Of a stretch of 64,000 nucleotides of DNA, positions 9,958 to 18,823 are shown piece after piece. Made by a program: the position numbers and the translations under genes. Location: the NCBI RefSeq assembly GCF_018128065.1, contig NZ_CP072359.1, positions 62,001-126,000 on the forward strand. Direction: 5' to 3'. Below the pieces are notes generated by a model. It was not told where the DNA came from. It worked only from the letters and a program-made list of their open reading frames with translations, and did not search any database. The stretch's first letter is position 1, and the number at the start of each line of letters is the position of its first letter. Source of the stretch: Prevotella melaninogenica. Lineage in GTDB: Bacteria; Bacteroidota; Bacteroidia; Bacteroidales; Bacteroidaceae.

Positions 9958-11706
9958 ATGAAACTTTCAACAATAGTACTTTCCATTATGTTAGGACTCA
10001 GTTCTTCAACTATGGCGCAACAGAAAGAGATTACGATCAAACTTGTAGAAACATCTGATGTACATGGTTCTTTCTTTCCATACGATTTCATCACTCGAAA
10101 GCCTAAAAGCGGTTCTATGGCAAGAGTCTACACACTCGTAGAAGAACTTCGAAAGAGGAATGGAAAAGATAACATTTATCTGATGGACAACGGTGATATC
10201 CTACAAGGTCAGCCTATTTCTTACTATTATAATTATGTAGTTCCAGAGAAAACAAATATCGCTGCAAGTATCCTTAACTATATGGGATACGATGTGGCAA
10301 CTGTTGGAAACCACGATATTGAAACAGGACACGAGGTATATGACAAATGGTTTAAGGAACTGAAATTCCCTATCCTTGGTGCAAACATTATTGATACAAA
10401 GACAAACAAACCTTATATCTTACCTTATTATACCATCAAGAAAAAGAATGGTATTAAGGTTTGTGTCATAGGTATGCTTACTCCAGCAATACCAAACTGG
10501 CTGAAAGAGAGTATATGGAGTGGTCTGCGCTTTGAGGAAATGGTGTCTTGTGCCAAAAGAACAATGGCAGAAGTGAAGATGAGAGAGAAGCCTGATGTCA
10601 TTGTTGGATTGTTCCATTCAGGCTGGGATGGGGGTATAAAAACACCAGAATATGATGAAGATGCGTCTCAGAAGGTTGCAAAGGAAGTACCAGGTTTTGA
10701 TGTTGTCTTCTTCGGTCATGACCACACGCCACACAGTTCTATTGAAAAGAATACTGTTGGTAAAGACGTTATCTGTCTCGATCCTGCCAACAATGCACAA
10801 CGAGTAGCAATAGCAACATTAACGCTTAGACCTAAGACTGTCAAAGGGAAGCGTCAATATACAGTGACGAAAGCAATGGGAGAACTTGTTGATGTAAAGG
10901 AAATCAAGGCTAACGAAGCTTTCATACAGCATTTCCAAACAGAGATTGATGCCGTAAAAGCGTGGGGTGATCAGGTAATTGGAAAGTTTGAAAATACAAT
11001 TTATACAAAGGATAGTTACTTCGGTAACTCTGCTTTCAACGACCTTATTCTCAATTTGGAACTGAAGATTACGAAGGCTGACATTGCTTTTAATGCACCT
11101 TTGTTATTCAACTCATCTATAAAAGCGGGACCAATTACTGTAGCAGATATGTTCAATCTCTATAAGTATGAGAACAATCTTTGTACCATGCGTCTCACTG
11201 GTAAGGAGATTCGTAAGCATCTTGAGATGAGTTATGACCTATGGTGCAACACGATGAAGAGCCCTGAAGACCATCTGCTTTTACTTTCAAATACACAGAA
11301 TGATGCACAACGTCTCGGCTTTAAGAACTTCTCTTTCAACTTCGATTCAGCGGCAGGTATCGATTATGAAGTAGACGTAACCAAACCTGATGGAGAGAAG
11401 GTACATATTCTCCGCATGAGTAATGGTGAACCATTTGATGAGGATAAGTGGTACACCGTAGCTGTGAATAGTTATCGTGCTAATGGTGGAGGAGAGCTCT
11501 TAACCAAGGGAGCAGGCATCCCACGTGATGCCTTGAAGAGTAGAATCATCTGGGAAAGTCCAAAGGATCAACGCCATTATCTCATGGAAGAGATAAAAAA
11601 AGCTGGGGTAATGAACCCACTGCCAAACCATAATTGGAAGTTCGTTCCAGAAGCATGGACTATTCCTGCTGCTGCACGTGACCGCAAACTCCTTTTTGGA
11701 GAATAA
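9958..11706 (+). CDS. Secreted 5'-nucleotidase / 2',3'-cyclic phosphodiesterase family protein
   Basis: This is a two-domain metallophosphoesterase of the UshA/CpdB family that removes phosphate from extracellular nucleotides. The signal peptide (MKLSTIVLSIMLGLSSSTMA, cleavage near 21) points to the periplasm or cell surface. Metal-site motifs appear in order: ETSDVHGSF, DNGDILQGQP, VGNHDIE, and GHDHTPH near 253. The C-terminal 5'-nucleotidase domain runs from about 345 to 530 and contains FNAPLLFNS and NSYRANGGGE. Length (582) fits the family. It has its own promoter. Whether the main substrate is a 5'-, 3'- or cyclic nucleotide cannot be decided here. Confidence 0.88.
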   Translation: MKLSTIVLSIMLGLSSSTMAQQKEITIKLVETSDVHGSFFPYDFITRKPKSGSMARVYTLVEELRKRNGKDNIYLMDNGDILQGQPISYYYNYVVPEKTNIAASILNYMGYDVATVGNHDIETGHEVYDKWFKELKFPILGANIIDTKTNKPYILPYYTIKKKNGIKVCVIGMLTPAIPNWLKESIWSGLRFEEMVSCAKRTMAEVKMREKPDVIVGLFHSGWDGGIKTPEYDEDASQKVAKEVPGFDVVFFGHDHTPHSSIEKNTVGKDVICLDPANNAQRVAIATLTLRPKTVKGKRQYTVTKAMGELVDVKEIKANEAFIQHFQTEIDAVKAWGDQVIGKFENTIYTKDSYFGNSAFNDLILNLELKITKADIAFNAPLLFNSSIKAGPITVADMFNLYKYENNLCTMRLTGKEIRKHLEMSYDLWCNTMKSPEDHLLLLSNTQNDAQRLGFKNFSFNFDSAAGIDYEVDVTKPDGEKVHILRMSNGEPFDEDKWYTVAVNSYRANGGGELLTKGAGIPRDALKSRIIWESPKDQRHYLMEEIKKAGVMNPLPNHNWKFVPEAWTIPAAARDRKLLFGE

Positions 11707-11731
11707 AAAGAAAGAGATAATCGTTGATTAA

Positions 11732-11765
11732 ATAGAACTCACACATTAAGAGATTAGAGTTCTAT
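11732..11765. repeat. Inverted repeat after the nucleotidase gene
   Basis: ATAGAACTC and GAGTTCTAT are perfect 9-base arms around a 16-base loop. There is no strong T-tract, so it could be a weak terminator or a site upstream of nudC. Confidence 0.45.
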
Positions 11766-11802
11766 ATTAAACGAATTAGGCAAAGTTTTAACACTGAGAC
11801 TA

Positions 11803-12579
11803 ATGAAAAAATACTGGTTTGTTTTCTGCAAAACAGATATCATGCTTGAGAAAGTGGGTGAGCATTACTCTATTCCACTTTCTGAAGAGGCTCCTATATC
11901 ACTACATCTATGGACACATGTACTGAATGTCACACCAATGGAGGATGGTACAGAGGTGAAAGCTGTTATGGTTGACCAGCCTATAACAGACAATCCACAA
12001 TACGAAATGTGTGGTTTACGTCCTTCCTTTTATCGCCTTTCCAAGGAGTTTTATCTTAAAGCCGGCAAATGTCATGAGTTACTTTACTGGGATAACAACA
12101 CCAAGTTTTGTGGCGTATGTGGCGCACCAATGAAGATGCACACCGATATATCAAAGCGTTGTACAAACTGTGGGAAAGAGATTTGGCCACAATTAGCAAC
12201 AGCAGTTATCGTACTTGTGCATAGAGCAGATGAAGTTCTTCTCGTCCATGCTCGCAATTTTAAGACCGATTTCTATGGACTGGTAGCAGGCTTTGTTGAA
12301 ACAGGTGAAACACTTGAAGAGGCTGTACATCGTGAGGTGGAAGAAGAAACAGGAATAAAAGTGAAGAACCTTCGCTATTTTGGTTCACAACCTTGGCCCT
12401 ACCCTTGCGGGCTCATGGCAGGCTTCAATGCCGATTATGATGGTGGAAGCCTACACCTACAACGAAGCGAAATATCAAAAGGAGCTTGGTTCACAAAGGA
12501 CAATCTCCCAACAATTCCTGAACCATTATCAATAGCACGAATGATTCTTGATGATTGGATAAATAAAACTTCAATATAA
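11803..12579 (+). CDS. nudC: NAD(H) pyrophosphatase / RNA NAD-decapping Nudix hydrolase
   Basis: NudC splits NADH to NMNH and AMP and removes NAD caps from RNA. The 258 residues show the NudC layout: an N-terminal domain, a four-cysteine zinc ribbon (Cys103 and Cys106 in CGVCG, then CTNCGKE), and a Nudix box starting with GFVETGETLEEA near 163 with REVEEETG. The motif SQPWPYP just after it separates NudC from other Nudix enzymes. The next position reads C instead of the usual F/S pattern, a minor variation. The gene stands about 100 bases after the nucleotidase gene and 28 before the purine permease gene, so a nucleotide-salvage grouping is plausible. Confidence 0.9.
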   Translation: MKKYWFVFCKTDIMLEKVGEHYSIPLSEEAPISLHLWTHVLNVTPMEDGTEVKAVMVDQPITDNPQYEMCGLRPSFYRLSKEFYLKAGKCHELLYWDNNTKFCGVCGAPMKMHTDISKRCTNCGKEIWPQLATAVIVLVHRADEVLLVHARNFKTDFYGLVAGFVETGETLEEAVHREVEEETGIKVKNLRYFGSQPWPYPCGLMAGFNADYDGGSLHLQRSEISKGAWFTKDNLPTIPEPLSIARMILDDWINKTSI

Positions 12580-12607
12580 ACTAAAGTGCATTTTAAACCT
12601 CAAAACA

Positions 12608-13912
12608 ATGATGACTTTCTTAGAAAAAGCCCTCGGATTTGACTCCAAATCCATGAAGCTCCGCACTGAGATTATTGCTGGAGCAACAACATTCTTAACG
12701 ATGAGCTACATATTAGCTGTCAATCCAGCTATTCTTACCTCTACGGGTATGGACAAGGGAGCACTCTTCACCGGTACAGCTCTTGCTGCTGCTATTGCCA
12801 CATTACTATTGGCATTTATGGCGAAGCTTCCTTTTGCTCAAGCTCCTTCTATGGGTCTTAATGCTTTCTTTGCTTATACGCTCTGCGTGTCTTTACAATT
12901 CACATGGCAGCAAGCACTTGCTATCATGCTTATTGAGGGTATTCTCTTTATCATTATTACATTCTTCAATGTGCGGGAGATGATTCTCAATGCTATCCCA
13001 ACAAATCTACGCTATGCCATATCGGCAGGTATCGGTATGTTTATTGCTTTTATTGGTCTGAAGAATGCTGATATTATTGTTGACAACCAAGCAACTCTCG
13101 TTGGACTCGGAGCTTTTACTCCCACCTGTATTCTCGGTATTATTGCTATTCTGCTTAGTGGTGCTCTCATGGCAAGGAACGTAAAAGGCTCTCTATTCTG
13201 GGGTATTATCATCACAACCATCATTGGTATCCCAATGGGAGTTACTGTGTTTCCAGACAGTTGGATACCTGTCTCTGCGCCACAAGATATCACTCCTATC
13301 TTCTGCAAGTTCGACTTCTCTGGATTGATGAACCTGAAGACTGTATTAGTCGTATTCTCTCTTCTGTTAATTAATATCTTTGATACTATTGGTACATTAA
13401 TGGGCTTAGCAGATAAGACTGGTATTGTAGAACCAAATGGTAATATTCCTCATGTTAAAGAAGCCATGATGAGTGATGCAATTGGTACAACTTGCGGTGC
13501 AATGTTAGGAAGTTCAACCCTTACAACATACGTTGAAAGTGCCAGTGGTATTGCAGAAGGTGGTCGCTCAGGTGTAACAGCTTTTACCGTTGGTATATTC
13601 TTCATCATCTCGCTCCTCCTCTCTCCTATCTTCCTACTTATCCCAAGTGCTGCAACAAGCGGTGCGTTGGTAATGGTTGGTGTACTGATGATCGACTCTG
13701 TAAAGAAAATCAATCTCCAAGATATAACAGAATCATTCCCAGCTTTCATCACAATGATAACAATGGTACTTTGTTATTCTATTGCTGATGGTATCTGCCT
13801 GGGAATCCTCGCTTATGTATTCATGAAGACTTTCACACGTCAGTGGAAAGATTTGAATTGGACACTTGTAGTGTTGGCAGTCCTCTTTATCTTGAATTTT
13901 GTAAAAAGCTAA
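12608..13912 (+). CDS. NCS2-family purine (adenine/guanine/hypoxanthine) permease
   Basis: This inner-membrane proton-coupled transporter imports purine bases. The 434 residues form about 12-14 hydrophobic segments. The start MTFLEKALGFDSKS, TFLTMSYILAVNP and SMGLNAFFAYT are typical of the AzgA/PbuG branch. The later segment GTLMGLADKTG, followed by MLGSSTLTTYVESASGIAEGGRSG, is its substrate-site region. There are two consecutive ATG codons; the second (12611) gives the usual family N-terminus. It stands 28 bases after nudC and is followed by a terminator. The specific base transported cannot be read from sequence. Confidence 0.9.
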   Translation: MMTFLEKALGFDSKSMKLRTEIIAGATTFLTMSYILAVNPAILTSTGMDKGALFTGTALAAAIATLLLAFMAKLPFAQAPSMGLNAFFAYTLCVSLQFTWQQALAIMLIEGILFIIITFFNVREMILNAIPTNLRYAISAGIGMFIAFIGLKNADIIVDNQATLVGLGAFTPTCILGIIAILLSGALMARNVKGSLFWGIIITTIIGIPMGVTVFPDSWIPVSAPQDITPIFCKFDFSGLMNLKTVLVVFSLLLINIFDTIGTLMGLADKTGIVEPNGNIPHVKEAMMSDAIGTTCGAMLGSSTLTTYVESASGIAEGGRSGVTAFTVGIFFIISLLLSPIFLLIPSAATSGALVMVGVLMIDSVKKINLQDITESFPAFITMITMVLCYSIADGICLGILAYVFMKTFTRQWKDLNWTLVVLAVLFILNFVKS

Positions 13913-13932
13913 AAACATCTTAAGTAATAAAC

Positions 13933-13976
13933 AACTCCCTATGATAGATTAAGTTACTCATAGGGAGTTTTTGTTT
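13933..13976 (+). terminator. Terminator after the purine permease gene
   Basis: AACTCCCTATGA pairs perfectly with TCATAGGGAGTT around a 13-base loop and runs into TTTTTGTTT. Confidence 0.88.
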
Positions 13977-14054
13977 GTATCTCCAAAACGAATTAATCTT
14001 CAAAATGATATTTCAATGTCATATAAAGAAAAAGAACAAAAAAACTTGATAAAG

Positions 14055-14086
14055 TTTGCACAGTTAAAATAAAATGACTACTTTTG
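14055..14086 (+). promoter_or_regulatory. Promoter of the tRNA-Val/tRNA-Tyr unit
   Basis: TTTG at 14055-14058, exactly 20 bases, then TACTTTTG at 14079-14086: a perfect match to the Bacteroidota housekeeping promoter. It lies about 20 bases before the first tRNA. Confidence 0.8.
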
Positions 14087-14106
14087 CAACCGCTTACGAA
14101 AAGTAA

Positions 14107-14184
14107 GGGCGTTTAGCTCAGCTGGTTTAGAGCATCTGCCTTACAAGCAGAGGGTCGGCGGTTCGAATCCGTCAACGCCCACCA
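14107..14184 (+). tRNA. tRNA-Val (anticodon TAC)
   Basis: The acceptor arms GGGCGTT and AACGCCC pair. The D-arm contains TAGCTCAGCTGG, the anticodon stem loop CTGCCTTACAAGCAG gives UAC, and the T-loop is GTTCGAATCC. The CCA end is encoded at 14182-14184. Valine identity follows from the anticodon. Co-transcribed with tRNA-Tyr four bases downstream. Confidence 0.95.
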
Positions 14185-14188
14185 CCTT

Positions 14189-14270
14189 GGGTAGTTTCCA
14201 GAGTGGCCAAATGGGGCAGACTGTAAATCTGCTGCTTCTTGCTTCGGTGGTTCGAATCCATCACTACCCA
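14189..14270 (+). tRNA. tRNA-Tyr (anticodon GTA)
   Basis: The acceptor arms GGGTAGT and ACTACCC pair, the anticodon loop ACTGTAAATC gives GUA, and there is a long variable arm (GCTTCTTGCTTC region) as expected for bacterial tRNA-Tyr. The discriminator is A. No CCA is encoded. It shares a transcript with tRNA-Val and is followed directly by a terminator. Confidence 0.94.
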
Positions 14271-14271
14271 C

Positions 14272-14310
14272 AAAAGAGTTGTAATCAAATGATTACAACT
14301 CTTTTGCTTT
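14272..14310 (+). terminator. Terminator after the tRNA pair
   Basis: AAAAGAGTTGTAATCA pairs perfectly with TGATTACAACTCTTTT, a 16-base stem with almost no loop, ending in a T-rich tract. Confidence 0.9.
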
Positions 14311-14409
14311 TTATAACCCTACTACTATGAAATCAAGTCCTACTGGAACCTTGGCAAAAACGAAAAATATATTAAAACAAAATAGACTCTCAACACAGAG
14401 AGTCTTCTG

Positions 14410-14480
14410 AGGTGCCTAGCGGAATCGAACCGCTCTACATGGTTTTGCAGACCATTGCCTAACCTCCCGGCCCAAGCACC
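14410..14480 (-). tRNA. tRNA-Cys (anticodon GCA)
   Basis: Read on the minus strand, the acceptor strands GGTGCTT and AGGCACC pair, the anticodon loop TCTGCAAAA gives GCA, and the T-loop is GGTTCGATTCC. The discriminator is U, the known identity element of tRNA-Cys. No CCA is encoded. Confidence 0.94.
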
Positions 14481-14675
14481 ATTCTATAACAAATCATCAT
14501 TGTGATTTGCGAGTGCAAAGATAATCAATTAATTCGATTCAACCAAACAAATCAGAAACTTTTTTCGATAAACATTTTGTAAACTCTTCCCAATGAAAGA
14601 TTCCCATAGCCATTCGCCAAACAATGGATAAAGAGAAGAGATAAATGGCTCTATTGACAAATTTCTTTCCGATAG

Positions 14676-14861
14676 TTATTTGAAACAAACTGGCTTCCTA
14701 CGACCTTCTATCTTTTGCTTCTCTTTCAATTTATCATGAAGGGCACAACCAGAACACCCATGACACGGATCACTTGCTGCACGAAACGATTGCCACATAC
14801 GATAAAGCACATAGCCTATAGCTGATATAAGTATAACAACTATAACAACATATTGCCACAT
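14676..14861 (-). CDS. FeoB-associated Cys-rich membrane protein
   Basis: This 61-residue protein has one N-terminal transmembrane helix (about 4-22) and a short cytoplasmic part with CHGCSGCALH, a cysteine cluster, and a final Cys near the C-terminus. That layout matches the small FeoB-associated Cys-rich family found beside ferrous-iron transporters in Bacteroidota. No feoB is seen in this window, so the assignment rests on sequence shape alone. It lies 20 bases after the ykvA-like gene on the same strand and may be co-transcribed with it. Confidence 0.65.
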   Translation of the reverse strand: MWQYVVIVVILISAIGYVLYRMWQSFRAASDPCHGCSGCALHDKLKEKQKIEGRRKPVCFK

Positions 14862-14881
14862 AAAGTCCTCCTTCCTTTGTT

Positions 14882-15288
14882 TTAAACTGGTGTATCAGTA
14901 GTATCTTCTGTAAAAAGATCCTCTGCTACGTTTATCTCATCATCATCAAACCACTTTGATAGTTTCTCACGTGCCTGCTTCTTCATGTCATCATCAACAG
15001 AAGACCATACCTTATTTAATGCATAAAGCAGCACACCAAGATCGTCTGCGAGTCCCGCAATAGGAATAGCATCAGGCACAGCATCAAGTGGTGAGATAAG
15101 ATAACCCAACGCACCAATAATAATAGCCTTGTCCTTAAGCGATATCTTATCACTCTGCATCAAATAATATAGAAGTAGGGCTACATATACCAACTTAGCA
15201 CCAGCACGTTTCGCAATACGCTGTATTTTATCATAGAAACCCTGCTGAGTAAACTTATCTTTATATTTTGAAAGTCAGGTAATTCCAT
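14882..15288 (-). pseudogene. YkvA-like DUF1232 membrane protein, apparent frameshift near the start
   Basis: The body contains YLISPLDAVPDAIPIAGLAD, the core of the DUF1232/YkvA family (function unknown, small membrane proteins). Counting from the end, the frame is open past 15193 to a stop near 15277 but holds no ATG. The typical family start (FYDKIQRIAKRAGAK) lies in this part. An ATG at 15288 begins MELPDFQ in another frame, and one extra A in the A4 run at 15266-15269 (minus strand) would join the two into one gene. So either the gene is frameshifted or one A is missing from the sequence. The coding part as read ends at 14882. Confidence 0.65.
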
Positions 15289-15313
15289 TCTGCAATTAAA
15301 ATATTAATAATAT

Positions 15314-15742
15314 TTACTTGAAAGCCATAACACGATCTACATAAGCCTTCTCCTCAGGGTAATCCTTATTAGCACGACGAACCTTTTTTTGAACCAAGAC
15401 CTTCATCATTATTCTATAAAGGAAGAAGAGAAGCAAGCCTACCCCAATAGCTGCTAAAACATTCACTATACCTTTGAACGGGAGCGAATCGTCTGGAAAT
15501 GCAGACATAATCAATATAGGCAGGCAGAGAAGAAAACCTGCTATCGTATAGCGCGAACGTTCTGTCCCCTCGCTATCTAAAGCCGCTTGATAGTCGAAGA
15601 GGTAATTAGAAAGCCCCTCCTCACTAACATTATCGGGCAACTGAGGGAAACCTGCTTCATCCTTATGATTTCTTATTTTGTTTTCTACTGTATGTTGGAA
15701 ATCGTCTAACACAGTTACATATTGTTCTTCTAAATCGTTCAT
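15314..15742 (-). CDS. Hypothetical membrane protein
   Basis: I do not recognise this 142-residue protein. The N-terminal 60 residues are acidic and soluble. Two hydrophobic segments follow (about 65-82 and 88-110), then a basic end with KKVRRANK. It may form a unit with the DUF1232 gene 25 bases downstream on the same strand. No catalytic motif is seen. It is plausible as a real gene because of the clear transmembrane layout and its tight spacing with neighbours. Confidence 0.6.
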   Translation of the reverse strand: MNDLEEQYVTVLDDFQHTVENKIRNHKDEAGFPQLPDNVSEEGLSNYLFDYQAALDSEGTERSRYTIAGFLLCLPILIMSAFPDDSLPFKGIVNVLAAIGVGLLLFFLYRIMMKVLVQKKVRRANKDYPEEKAYVDRVMAFK

Positions 15743-15845
15743 GACTATCCAAATCTTATATATTAGTTAAAGTTCACACCCGCAACTCCTCTTCATCATT
15801 CCAATCAGAATGTGAAAAGATGGGCATGATATAAAAAAAATAAAA

Positions 15846-16227
15846 CAGTGTTCCTATAAGCCGGGTTCTGTTTCTTCCTCATCTTTCGATAATAGGAAGA
15901 TGCCTGTCATTTATCTATATTACAAGTTGCCCTGCAATTAAAGCATTCTACCCTCCGTTGTGCTTACGCTTGGGCGGGCTACCCTCAGACAACGGTTTAC
16001 ATGAACTTGCAGCTCCTGAACGGCACAGCCAGACGATCACCCGCCTGCTGGTAGTCTCTTACACCACCTTCTCATCCTTACCACACATTCCTGTATGGCG
16101 GTTATTTTCTTCTGCCTACATCTACTGTCACCAATAGCTCCTATTTTCGGAAGCAGGATGCCCTATGCTGCCCGGACTTTCCTCTCGCACCCATTATAGA
16201 TGCCAGCGACAGAGCCGGAACACTGCC
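15846..16227 (-). ncRNA. rnpB: RNase P RNA (M1-type)
   Basis: On the minus strand the RNA begins GGCAGTGTTCCGGCTCTG. It contains GAGAGGAAAGTCCGGGC, the conserved CR-I helix sequence of bacterial RNase P RNA, and ends near GGCTTATAGGAACACTG, which pairs with the 5' end (AGTGTTCC/GGAACACT). The length of about 380 bases is normal for type A. It is the catalytic subunit that matures tRNA 5' ends. Confidence 0.93.
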
Positions 16228-16865
16228 TTATTAAATGCAAAGATAATGGAAAACATGGAAAAGCCAAAATATTTCAATGATAATCTAAAGTTAGCCAAGA
16301 AAAGAAATAGCATAAAAAGACAGAAAGAAGTTATTGTGTGAACCTAAAAACATAGACATTAAGATAATTAGAACAACATAATAGCATATCAAGCTATCAA
16401 ACAAGATTCTTAAAGCTACCTTTACACCTATTATACCTATACTTTACATATTGTAAAACAATGCTTTACACACATTAGAGTACACTTTTACAAAATTATT
16501 TTCATGACAATAAATATTTCTTTTCATGAAGAAAAATATTTCCACTCGTGAACATAATTATTTCTTTTCATGAAAATAATCCCAACACACAGTGGTTTTA
16601 GCGTCTCTGCAGCACCTTAAAGTAGCTATAGATATTAAATAACGCACTCACCAAAAGTCCTCTTCTAAAAGCGGAATAACATCAACTACATGACACGATG
16701 ACTTACATTTCCTTTCATTTTGTCAACTTGCTAAAACAAAAAGATAACAAATAGAAATCAAACAACTATTCAAAACAAATAAATGCAAAATTTACATCAC
16801 ATCAGATTAATAGCCGTTAAGTATTAATTTTTAATTGTTAAAATCGGATAAAGATAACTGACAAA
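16228..16865. other. Intergenic stretch between rnpB and htrA
   Basis: About 640 AT-rich bases with no credible gene. The rnpB promoter should lie at its left end on the minus strand, although no clean TAnnTTTG was picked out. The repeat array at 16493-16580 sits in the middle, and the htrA promoter lies at the right end. Confidence 0.45.
16493..16580. repeat. Tandem array of TTTTCATGAA-type units
   Basis: About four diverged units of 20-22 bases each hold a TATTTC-n-TCATGAA-like core; two carry the exact ATTTCTTTTCATGAA. TTCATGAA is itself palindromic. A more diverged single copy may lie near 29640. No RNA function is implied. Confidence 0.5.
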
Positions 16866-16898
16866 TTGTCGGTTTTACAAAATTTGCTCCTATATTTG
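16866..16898 (+). promoter_or_regulatory. Promoter of htrA
   Basis: TATATTTG at 16891-16898 matches the -7 element, with TTG at 16866-16868 near the expected -33 position. The leader to the ATG at 16984 would be about 80 bases. Confidence 0.6.
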
Positions 16899-16983
16899 CA
16901 TACCAAAATATGTCAGCGAGACATTTATAAATAATGACGGATTGACACACATAAACGTAAATAACGAACAAATAATTAAGTAT

Positions 16984-18450
16984 ATGAAGAATTTATCAAA
17001 GTATTTGGTAGGCGCAGCATGTGTTACTGCTCTCGCCTTTTCTACTGGTGCTTTCATCAAAGTGTATGCTGCAGAAGCACCTATTGTAACTCCTGGTCAG
17101 CCAGTTGACCTCACATACGCAGCAGCGAAAGCCCTTCCTGCTGTTGTTCATATCAAATATGTACAAAATTCTAAGACACAGACCATAGATGTACAGGATG
17201 ATCCTTTTGGAGGCTTCTTTGACCCATTTGGTTTCTTTGGAAATCCTAACCAAGGTAATGGTTCACGTCGCCAGCAAGTTCAGACTCCTAAGAAGGAGGC
17301 TACTGGTAGTGGTGTTATCATCTCACCCGATGGCTATATCGTAACAAACAATCACGTTGTTGATGGAGCTGACGAACTTACAGTCACACTGAATGACAAC
17401 CGAGAGTTTTCTGCACGTATCGTTGGAACAGACAAACAGACTGACCTTGCACTGCTAAAGGTGAATGCAACAAACCTCCCCACTCTACCAATTGGCGACT
17501 CAGACAAGTTGAAGGTAGGCGAATGGGTAATTGCTGTAGGTAACCCATACAACCTCAATAATACCGTAACAGCTGGTATCGTAAGTGCTAAGTCACGTGG
17601 CTTAGGTGCTACACGCAACGGCATTGAGAGCTTTATCCAGACGGATGCTGCCATCAATCAAGGTAACTCTGGTGGTGCATTGGTGAACACACAGGGTGAG
17701 TTGGTTGGTATCAATGCGATGCTCTACTCACAGACTGGCGCATATAGTGGCTATGGTTTTGCCATCCCAACATCCATTATGAATAAGGTTGTTAATGACA
17801 TTAAGAAGTATGGAAATGTACAACGTGTAATGCTTGGTATCCAGGGTGGTGATGTATTGAACTACATCAACGCACAGAAAGAAGAGGGCAAGAACGTTGA
17901 CCTCGGTACAAATGCAGGTGTTTATGTAAGCGAAGTATCTGAGGATGGCAATGGTGCAGCCTTAGGTTTGACAAAGGGTGATGTTATCACTAAGTTTGAC
18001 GGACAGGAAGTAACACGTATGTCTGAGCTCCAGCAAGCACTTAACAGCAAGCGTCCTGGCGACAAGGCAACAGTGACCTATATCCATAACAAGAAGGAAG
18101 TTTCAAAGACTATAACGCTGAAGAATGCACAAGGAACAACCAAAGTAATTGAACAGGCTGATATTGACGTTCTTGGTGGTCAGTTCCGTCCAGTACAGGA
18201 TGCCCTTAAGAAGCAGTTGAATATCAACTATGGTCTTGAAGTACTGAAGGTTAATAATGGTGCTTTAAAGGCTGCAGGAGTCAACCGTGGTTTTATCATT
18301 CAGAATGTAAATGAAAACATGGTGAAGAGCATTGACGATCTGCAGAATATCGTTAAGAAAGCATCAACCAGTAAGGATCCAGTTCTCTACGTTCAGGGTA
18401 TTTACCCAACTGGCAAGAAGGGTTACTTCGCTATTCCTCTTACTGACTAA
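16984..18450 (+). CDS. degP: Periplasmic serine protease HtrA/DegP (Do)
   Basis: This periplasmic chaperone-protease handles misfolded envelope proteins. The chosen ATG at 16984 gives an N-terminus with a signal peptide (about 1-30, ending near VYAAEAP); an in-frame ATG at 16942 only adds a polar extension. The trypsin-like triad is His124 (NNHVVDGA), Asp154 (QTDLALLK) and Ser229 (GNSGGAL). Two PDZ domains follow (about 280-385 and 395-480). A Gly/Phe/Pro-rich loop (about 75-95) is the LA-loop that helps assemble the oligomer. Length (488) is normal. Single-gene unit with its own promoter and terminator. Confidence 0.95.
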   Translation: MKNLSKYLVGAACVTALAFSTGAFIKVYAAEAPIVTPGQPVDLTYAAAKALPAVVHIKYVQNSKTQTIDVQDDPFGGFFDPFGFFGNPNQGNGSRRQQVQTPKKEATGSGVIISPDGYIVTNNHVVDGADELTVTLNDNREFSARIVGTDKQTDLALLKVNATNLPTLPIGDSDKLKVGEWVIAVGNPYNLNNTVTAGIVSAKSRGLGATRNGIESFIQTDAAINQGNSGGALVNTQGELVGINAMLYSQTGAYSGYGFAIPTSIMNKVVNDIKKYGNVQRVMLGIQGGDVLNYINAQKEEGKNVDLGTNAGVYVSEVSEDGNGAALGLTKGDVITKFDGQEVTRMSELQQALNSKRPGDKATVTYIHNKKEVSKTITLKNAQGTTKVIEQADIDVLGGQFRPVQDALKKQLNINYGLEVLKVNNGALKAAGVNRGFIIQNVNENMVKSIDDLQNIVKKASTSKDPVLYVQGIYPTGKKGYFAIPLTD

Positions 18451-18486
18451 CAGCTGATGACTTTCAGTTAAAAAACTGATAATATT

Positions 18487-18537
18487 AAACTCTCCCTTTC
18501 TTGAGTTAACACGCAAGAATGGGGGAGTTCTTTTTTT
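18487..18537 (+). terminator. Terminator after htrA
   Basis: AACTCTCCCTTTCTTG pairs imperfectly with CAAGAATGGGGGAGTT and is followed by CTTTTTTT. Confidence 0.82.
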
Positions 18538-18765
18538 AACACAACCCAACAACATACTCTAAAACGCTATCTAAAGCCAATGTAAAATCACATCTAAGCC
18601 TCAACAAACCAAACGAAAAAAATCTAAATAAAAGACTATCAACACACACAAGCAATAGAAACAAATAAACATTCAGTTACTCAACAACAAACAGACAATA
18701 GTTTGAAAACTTAACATAGAACACGAAAACATTATAGAATCTTAGATGAGTTTTTTACTTATTTA

Positions 18766-18797
18766 TTTGTTCAACTCACTGATTTTGTGTAAATTTG
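18766..18797 (+). promoter_or_regulatory. Promoter of the primary sigma factor gene
   Basis: TTTG at 18766-18769, exactly 20 bases, then TAAATTTG at 18790-18797: a full match to the promoter class the sigma factor itself reads, which fits autoregulation by the housekeeping sigma. Confidence 0.75.
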
Positions 18798-18823
18798 CCC
18801 TCACTTTAAATAATGCTAAGCAC

